Origin: Planctomycetota bacterium
GTDB lineage: Bacteria; Planctomycetota; UBA11346
Direction of reading: 5' to 3'
DNA length: 11,095 bases
NCBI GenBank assembly: GCA_007131555.1
Contig: SLQH01000555.1
Coordinates: 1 to 11,095 of the forward strand
Shown here: positions 7,665 to 11,095 of the stretch, piece by piece
Layout of the letters: each line of letters begins with the position of its first letter
Numbering within the stretch: position 1 is the stretch's first letter
The notes under the pieces: generated by a model
The model's database searches: none
Told to the model about the DNA's origin: nothing
What the model saw: the letters and a program-made list of their open reading frames with translations, nothing else
Program-made: the position numbers and the translations under genes

Positions 7665-8429
7665 TCACATGCCGCTGGCCAGACGTTCGCCGAGAAAGGG
7701 ATGCAGACCGATGGCCTTGATGCGCTGCTGGGTCAAGGCGACATCGTAGGCCACGCGATGGAAGGTGATGGCCTCTCCATCCAAGACGGCAAAGCTGGAA
7801 CGAGAATCGTGATCACGCGGCTGCCCGACACTGCCGACGCAGATGTACATCTTGTGACCCTTGGGCATGCGGAAGGTGTTGTGGGCATCATGCGGGATCA
7901 GGGTACCCATGGCAGTGGCCATGAAGGGTGTATGGTTGTGACCGGCGAAGCAGACATCAAAACCGGAGAAGTCGGTGTTCAGGGTGTGGATCATCTGCTG
8001 GTATTCGATCGGGTTCTCCGGCTCATCGACGTAATCATGGACCGGATCGTAAATCGACCCGTGGACCATCAGCAGCTTCTTCTGCAACACGAAGGCCTTG
8101 CGCTCCTTGAGCCAGGACCACATCGACCCCCCGCGCTTGAACAGACCGGTCGGGCTGTTGCTGCGGATCTCTTCACGAGTCCAGTCAATGGCCTGGGCGG
8201 CATAAGGATTGAAGCGATGACGGCCAGTGACCAGGGCCTCTTCATGGTTGCCCAACAACGACACGGAGAAGCGATCCATGGCCAGCCGGGTCACGGCCAC
8301 CGGATCCGGACCATAGCCGATCACGTCACCGAGACACCAGTACTCGGTCACCCCCAGGGCCTCACAGCGCTCCAGGACCGCCTCCAGGGCAGCGAGGTTG
8401 GCATGGATGTCTGACAAGATGGCGATCAT
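7665..8429 (-). CDS. Calcineurin-like metallophosphoesterase
   Basis: 254 residues with a complete two-metal phosphoesterase site: D7 and H9 (SDIHAN), D35 (GDVIGYGP), N61 and H62 (GNHE), H123 (HG), and H164 and H166 (GHNH). The GYGP after the second motif and overall size place it near the YfcE/MJ0936-like single-domain phosphodiesterases. These act on model phosphodiesters; the natural substrate is generally unknown and cannot be told here. No signal peptide, so it is probably cytoplasmic. The ATG at 8429 lies one base after the TAA of maf, and no strong Shine-Dalgarno is visible, so translation probably depends on re-initiation after maf. This tight junction suggests one transcript with maf and possibly proS. 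Alternatives such as Ap4A hydrolase or a protein phosphatase are possible but less like the motif pattern. Confidence 0.88.
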   Translation of the reverse strand: MIAILSDIHANLAALEAVLERCEALGVTEYWCLGDVIGYGPDPVAVTRLAMDRFSVSLLGNHEEALVTGRHRFNPYAAQAIDWTREEIRSNSPTGLFKRGGSMWSWLKERKAFVLQKKLLMVHGSIYDPVHDYVDEPENPIEYQQMIHTLNTDFSGFDVCFAGHNHTPFMATAMGTLIPHDAHNTFRMPKGHKMYICVGSVGQPRDHDSRSSFAVLDGEAITFHRVAYDVALTQQRIKAIGLHPFLGERLASGM

Positions 8430-8430
8430 C

Positions 8431-9045
8431 TTATGATGCGTCCATCGGCAGGGGAGTGCCGGTGCACTCCTGGTACAGACGACTCACGGTGGCCACATGC
8501 AAGCCGATCACGGTATCCATTGAGCCCTGAACGTCAGTGACAAAGCGATCGCCGGAGGCCTGGATGGCATAGGCCCCGGAGCGCCCGGCACTCTCGCCAC
8601 TGGCGACATAGGCGGCGATCTCTTCGGGACTCATCGCCCGCATCGTCACCTGGGCCATGGACACCGCCAGGGCCTGGATCTCATCCCGACCACTGAAGGC
8701 CGGCACCAGGCAGCAATGGGCGGTGGTCACGGTATGGGTGGTCCCCTGTAGGCGCGACAGGATGCGGATGGCATCGTCGTGATCTTCCGGCTTGCCGTAG
8801 AGCACACCGTCGAGCGAGGTCACGGTATCAGCGGCCAGGACACAGTCCCCAAGCTCCCATGGGCGAGGCAGCTGCTCAGGTCCGACTCCCCGGGCCTTGT
8901 GACAGGCACGATCCAGGGCCACCATCTGTGGATTAGCTCCGCCGATGGCCTCTTCGTCATGAACGCTGGAGACCACCGCATAGTCGATGCCGGCCTTGGC
9001 CAGCAGCAGGGCCCGCTGTGGGCTTTCGCTGGCGAGGAAGAGCAT
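8431..9045 (-). CDS. maf: Maf-like nucleoside triphosphate pyrophosphatase
   Basis: 204 residues, the usual Maf length. House-cleaning enzyme of the Maf/HAM1 fold that hydrolyses NTPs (dTTP/UTP or modified pyrimidines, depending on subgroup) to monophosphates in the cytoplasm. Motifs: N-terminal LASESPQRALLL (4-15), matching S-x-SPRR-xxLL with Gln in place of the first Arg; catalytic D73 in AADTV; K85 in GKP; then the C-terminal YVASGES, GAYAIQ and VIGLHV blocks. The start at 9045 is fixed by a very strong ribosome binding site. The ending TAA is one base from the next ATG. The subgroup (dTTP/UTPase versus m7GTPase-like) is uncertain: the SPQR variant and the long segment before D73 do not decide it by eye. 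The region between proS and maf (68 bases) shows no terminator, so cotranscription is likely. Confidence 0.92.
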   Translation of the reverse strand: MLFLASESPQRALLLAKAGIDYAVVSSVHDEEAIGGANPQMVALDRACHKARGVGPEQLPRPWELGDCVLAADTVTSLDGVLYGKPEDHDDAIRILSRLQGTTHTVTTAHCCLVPAFSGRDEIQALAVSMAQVTMRAMSPEEIAAYVASGESAGRSGAYAIQASGDRFVTDVQGSMDTVIGLHVATVSRLYQECTGTPLPMDAS

Positions 9046-9056
9046 GGATCACCTCC
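9046..9056 (-). promoter_or_regulatory. Extended Shine-Dalgarno sequence of maf
   Basis: On the - strand GGAGGTGATCC directly precedes the ATG of maf. All 11 bases complement the canonical bacterial 16S 3' end (GGATCACCTCC). The core GGAGG is 6 bases from the start codon, a normal spacing. It settles the start of maf and suggests strong translation relative to the other genes here. Confidence 0.75.
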
Positions 9057-9113
9057 GGCCCACAGCCGGTCTCAAGCGGCACCAGAACCTCGCAACACCT
9101 CTCCGGTCGGCCC

Positions 9114-10661
9114 TCAGTAGGCCTTGGCCATCACCACCCGTTGCGATGACGGCTTGCCGGTAAAGATGCAGGTCCCCGTACCACGGGCTGCTTCCGGTAT
9201 GTGATCCTGCATCGGGATGCAGCGGATGGAAGTCTCGAATCGGCGCGCCATGGCGTCCTCGTCATCCGCGTCACCGGCCCAATGGACCCAGGCGAAGCCG
9301 CCCCCCTCGTCAGCGAAGAAGCGCCCGAAGTCATCCAGATCGTCGATCACCCGGCTGCGCGCCGAGCGCATCCGCCGAGCCCGTTCCAGCAACTCGCCCT
9401 GCATGGCCTCCAGGATGCCGGGGATGGCTGCGACCGCCTGATCACGGGGCATGAAGGCCTTGCGGGCCTTGCGGATGGCGGCCTCGTCCAGGCCCTGCTC
9501 GTCGGCCAGGAAGCGGCGCACCAGGGCCACCGTGCCCTGCTCCAGGTCCCGTGGCCCGATCTCCAGACGCAGCGGCACCCCCTTGAGCTCCCATTCGTAG
9601 TACTTGGCCCCGGGCTGCATGCCCTCACGGTCATCGACCCGCACCGTCAGACCGGCCGGGCGCAACTGCTCGGCCAGTGCGTGGGCAGCGCTGACCGTGG
9701 CCTGACGCTGGTCCTCATCGCGATAGATCGGCACCACCACCACGTGGATCGGGGCCAGCTTGGGCGGCAGGATGAGACCGGTATCATCACTGTGACTCAT
9801 GATCAGAGCCCCCACCAGGCGGGTCGAGACCCCCCAGCTGGTGGCGTAGACGTATTCCAGTTCGTTGTCGCGGTTGAGGAAGGTGACATCGGCGGCCTTG
9901 GCGAAGTTCTGGCCCAGATAATGGCTGGTGCCCATCTGCAAGGCCCGGCCATCCTGCATCATGCCTTCGATGGTCAGGGTGTCGAGGGCGCCGGCAAAGC
10001 GTTCACCGGGGGTCTTGGCCCCCTTGACCACCGGCACCGCCATGACCCGTTCGGCGAAGTCGGCGTAGACCTCCAGCATGCGGGTGGTCTCCTCGCGGGC
10101 CTCGGCCTCGCTGGCATGGGCGGTATGGCCCTCCTGCCACAGGAACTCGGCGGTGCGCAGGAAGAGGCGGGTCCGCATCTCCCAGCGCACCACATTGGCC
10201 CACTGGTTGATGAGCAGGGGCAGATCGCGGTAGCTCTGGATCCAGTTGCGGTACTGGTTCCAGATGATGGTCTCGGAGGTCGGACGGACGATCAGAGGCT
10301 CCTCCAGGGCCGATTCGGGATCGACCACCACCCGCCCATCCTGGGACATCAGACGGTGATGGGTGACCACCGCGCATTCCTTGGCGAAGCCGGCGGCATG
10401 CTGCTCCTCCCGTTCCAGGAAGGACAGCGGGATGAACAACGGGAAGTAGGCGTTGACATGGCCGGTGGCCTTGAAGCGGTCATCCAACTCGCGCTGCATC
10501 TTCTCCCAGATGGTGTAGCCGTGCGGTCGGATGACCATGCAGCCGCGCACCGCACTGTGCTCGGCCAGTTCGGCCCGCTTGATGATATCCAGATACCATT
10601 GGGAATAGTCCTGGGACCGGCTGCAGATACCGTCCTTGTTGTCTGATGCGCGCTTGGCCAT
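9114..10661 (-). CDS. proS: Prolyl-tRNA synthetase, archaeal/eukaryotic-like (short) type
   Basis: Class II synthetase that charges tRNA-Pro; cytoplasmic. 515 residues, lacking the ~180-residue editing insertion of the common bacterial type. RPTSE is at 126-130. Motif 2 runs from R159 (RWEMRTRLFLRTAEF) to EGHTAH at 177-182. Motif 3 region: TSWGVSTR, then DDTGLILPP. The anticodon-binding domain starts at PIHVVVVPI, and the C-terminal domain ends in AKAY with the terminal Tyr typical of this type. The C-terminal zinc site is degenerate: only C481 and C498 remain, with Trp-Ala-Gly (461-463) where zinc-binding members have a Cys, as is common in bacterial members. The start at 10661 is chosen because AAGGAG (10669-10674 on the complement) lies 7 bases upstream; the frame stays open to 10724 but without a better site. 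First gene of a probable proS-maf-phosphoesterase transcript. Confidence 0.96.
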   Translation of the reverse strand: MAKRASDNKDGICSRSQDYSQWYLDIIKRAELAEHSAVRGCMVIRPHGYTIWEKMQRELDDRFKATGHVNAYFPLFIPLSFLEREEQHAAGFAKECAVVTHHRLMSQDGRVVVDPESALEEPLIVRPTSETIIWNQYRNWIQSYRDLPLLINQWANVVRWEMRTRLFLRTAEFLWQEGHTAHASEAEAREETTRMLEVYADFAERVMAVPVVKGAKTPGERFAGALDTLTIEGMMQDGRALQMGTSHYLGQNFAKAADVTFLNRDNELEYVYATSWGVSTRLVGALIMSHSDDTGLILPPKLAPIHVVVVPIYRDEDQRQATVSAAHALAEQLRPAGLTVRVDDREGMQPGAKYYEWELKGVPLRLEIGPRDLEQGTVALVRRFLADEQGLDEAAIRKARKAFMPRDQAVAAIPGILEAMQGELLERARRMRSARSRVIDDLDDFGRFFADEGGGFAWVHWAGDADDEDAMARRFETSIRCIPMQDHIPEAARGTGTCIFTGKPSSQRVVMAKAY

Positions 10662-10680
10662 CACAATGCTCCTTGGGCAA

Positions 10681-10737
10681 TGTCGTGACGGCGCGACATG
10701 ATTGCCGGGCACCCGGCCCAGCATGCGCCATCAATCA
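10681..10737 (-). promoter_or_regulatory. Structured leader upstream of proS (short inverted repeats)
   Basis: Three inverted repeats lie just upstream of the proS ribosome binding site. TGTCG/CGACA is at 10681-10685 and 10694-10698 (8-base loop). TGATTG/CAATCA is at 10699-10704 and 10732-10737. GCCGG/CCGGC is at 10704-10708 and 10713-10717 with a 4-base loop, inside the previous pair and sharing base 10704 with it. On the - strand these would form two neighbouring stem-loops. There is no T-box consensus and no U-run. A leader with a regulatory fold is possible but unproven. Confidence 0.35.
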
Positions 10738-10746
10738 CAGGGGGCT

Positions 10747-10774
10747 GTTCTAGCCCGCAAACCGCTGTGGCCAA
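10747..10774 (-). promoter_or_regulatory. Possible promoter for the proS transcript
   Basis: On the - strand TTGGCC (10774-10769) and TAGAAC (10752-10747) are separated by 16 bases; each matches 4 of 6 consensus positions. The -10 overlaps the loop of a small inverted repeat, GGGCT/AGCCC (10742-10746 and 10752-10756). It is well placed, about 90 bases before proS, but weak. Confidence 0.25.
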
Positions 10775-10793
10775 CGGCCTTTTGCCGCCACCG

Positions 10794-10836
10794 AGGAGTC
10801 TGTACGGGATGGCGAACGCATATGGTGCCGGGCATT
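10794..10836 (+). repeat. 43-base direct repeat, copy A (diverged)
   Basis: Begins AGGAGTCTGTACGGGAT and ends GGGCATT. It aligns without gaps to copy B at 10978-11020, with 34 of 43 positions identical; the first 11 bases and the last 5 match exactly. After it the sequence departs from that after copy B, apart from a shared ACCGCAG-like string (10850s), so it may be a decayed or truncated copy. No reading frame here looks coding. Confidence 0.7.
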
Positions 10837-10977
10837 GCTGACGACACCGCAGTACCTGCCCGCCAAGGCCCACGGACTCCGGGTAGGACGCTGTGCCTTG
10901 ACGGCATCCGAGACATTTCAGGTGTTTCGTGTGGCTTTCGCAGGGTGACCGAAGCAGCCAAGCCAGACACCGTGCCT

Positions 10978-11020
10978 AGGAGTCTGTAAGGGATAGCGAC
11001 CGAGCATGGCGCAGTGCATT
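10978..11020 (+). repeat. 43-base direct repeat, copy B
   Basis: Begins AGGAGTCTGTAAGGGAT and ends GTGCATT, same orientation as copy A and 184 bases from it. It leads directly into the long palindrome at 11022-11095. Its outer AGGAGTCTGT edge would be the element end if copy B plus palindrome is a mobile or interspersed repeat. Confidence 0.7.
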
Positions 11021-11021
11021 T

Positions 11022-11095
11022 TCGAGTCCCGATTTCGTCGAAAACCGCAGCCATAGCCGTAGCTATGGTGAGGTTTTCGGCGGAATCGGGGCCGA
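11022..11095. repeat. Long imperfect palindrome, cut by window end
   Basis: The left arm (11022-11057) and right arm (11062-11095) are inverted copies around a 4-base loop CGTA. The inner stem CCATAGC/GCTATGG is perfect; outward, CGAAAACC/GGTTTTCG and CCCGATT/AATCGGG pair with wobble positions, one mismatch and small bulges. Pairing continues to the last base (right arm ends GGCCGA), so the structure probably extends beyond the window, perhaps into an inverted copy of the 43-base unit. No T-run follows within the window, so a simple terminator is unlikely. Confidence 0.75.

Larger units (their letters stand above)
10662..11095. other. Gene-free stretch upstream of proS
   Basis: 434 bases with no credible gene. 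It holds the proS ribosome binding site (AAGGAG at 10674-10669 on the - strand), the leader inverted repeats, a weak candidate promoter, both copies of the 43-base repeat and the terminal palindrome. The ~140 bases between the two repeats (10837-10977) show nothing I can name. The short open frames on both strands lack ribosome binding sites and run through the repeats. Confidence 0.7.

Noticed and set aside
588..9045. A joint nucleotide-repair system from the MazG-like protein and Maf
   Set aside because: The two house-cleaning enzymes are 7.5 kb apart, on opposite strands and in unrelated gene groups; both are common housekeeping genes.
9201..10646. 481-codon open frame on the + strand opposite proS
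   Set aside because: Same codon-bias shadow effect; no ribosome binding site or recognisable domain, and proS motifs cover the entire interval.
10681..10740. T-box riboswitch ahead of proS
   Set aside because: The leader is short and has no T-box consensus, specifier stem or terminator/antiterminator pair.
10794..11020. CRISPR-like repeats
   Set aside because: Only two copies, 9 differences, 141 bases between them, and no cas genes.

Overview
The window (11,095 bases) is ordinary, densely coded chromosome from a GC-rich diderm bacterium. The outer membrane is inferred from a predicted signal-peptide beta-barrel protein that ends in Phe. Shine-Dalgarno sequences are conventional, and one is complementary to the canonical 16S 3' end over 11 bases. 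The prolyl-tRNA synthetase is of the archaeal/eukaryotic-like short type, which argues against a typical enteric gammaproteobacterium. I cannot place the organism further from sequence alone.

Left part, + strand. The 3' end of argininosuccinate lyase (argH) overlaps by 4 bases a small MazG/dCTPase-like nucleotide pyrophosphohydrolase. Next comes formate-tetrahydrofolate ligase (fhs). The ferrous iron uptake group follows: feoA, feoB and a tiny Cys-rich single-pass membrane protein of the FeoB-associated type. The + strand block ends with a TrpB2-type tryptophan synthase beta chain that has no trpA beside it. A strong 14-bp stem-loop terminator (6879-6918) follows it and separates it from a convergent block.

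Right part, - strand. Read in the direction of transcription, the order is proS (archaeal-type ProRS), maf (house-cleaning nucleotide pyrophosphatase), a calcineurin-like metallophosphoesterase, then an unrecognised small outer-membrane protein. proS, maf and the phosphoesterase could be one transcript: the gaps are 68 bases and 1 base, and no clear terminator lies between them. The outer-membrane gene sits 145 bases beyond and has its own good ribosome binding site.

Far right (10662-11095) is the only long stretch without a gene. It holds a proS leader with several short inverted repeats, then two diverged direct copies (34 of 43 positions identical) of a 43-base sequence. The second copy runs straight into a long imperfect palindrome cut off by the window end. 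This looks like one end of a small non-autonomous mobile element or structured interspersed repeat, and it is the most unusual signal here. I found no defence system, CRISPR array, transposase gene, tRNA or rRNA.
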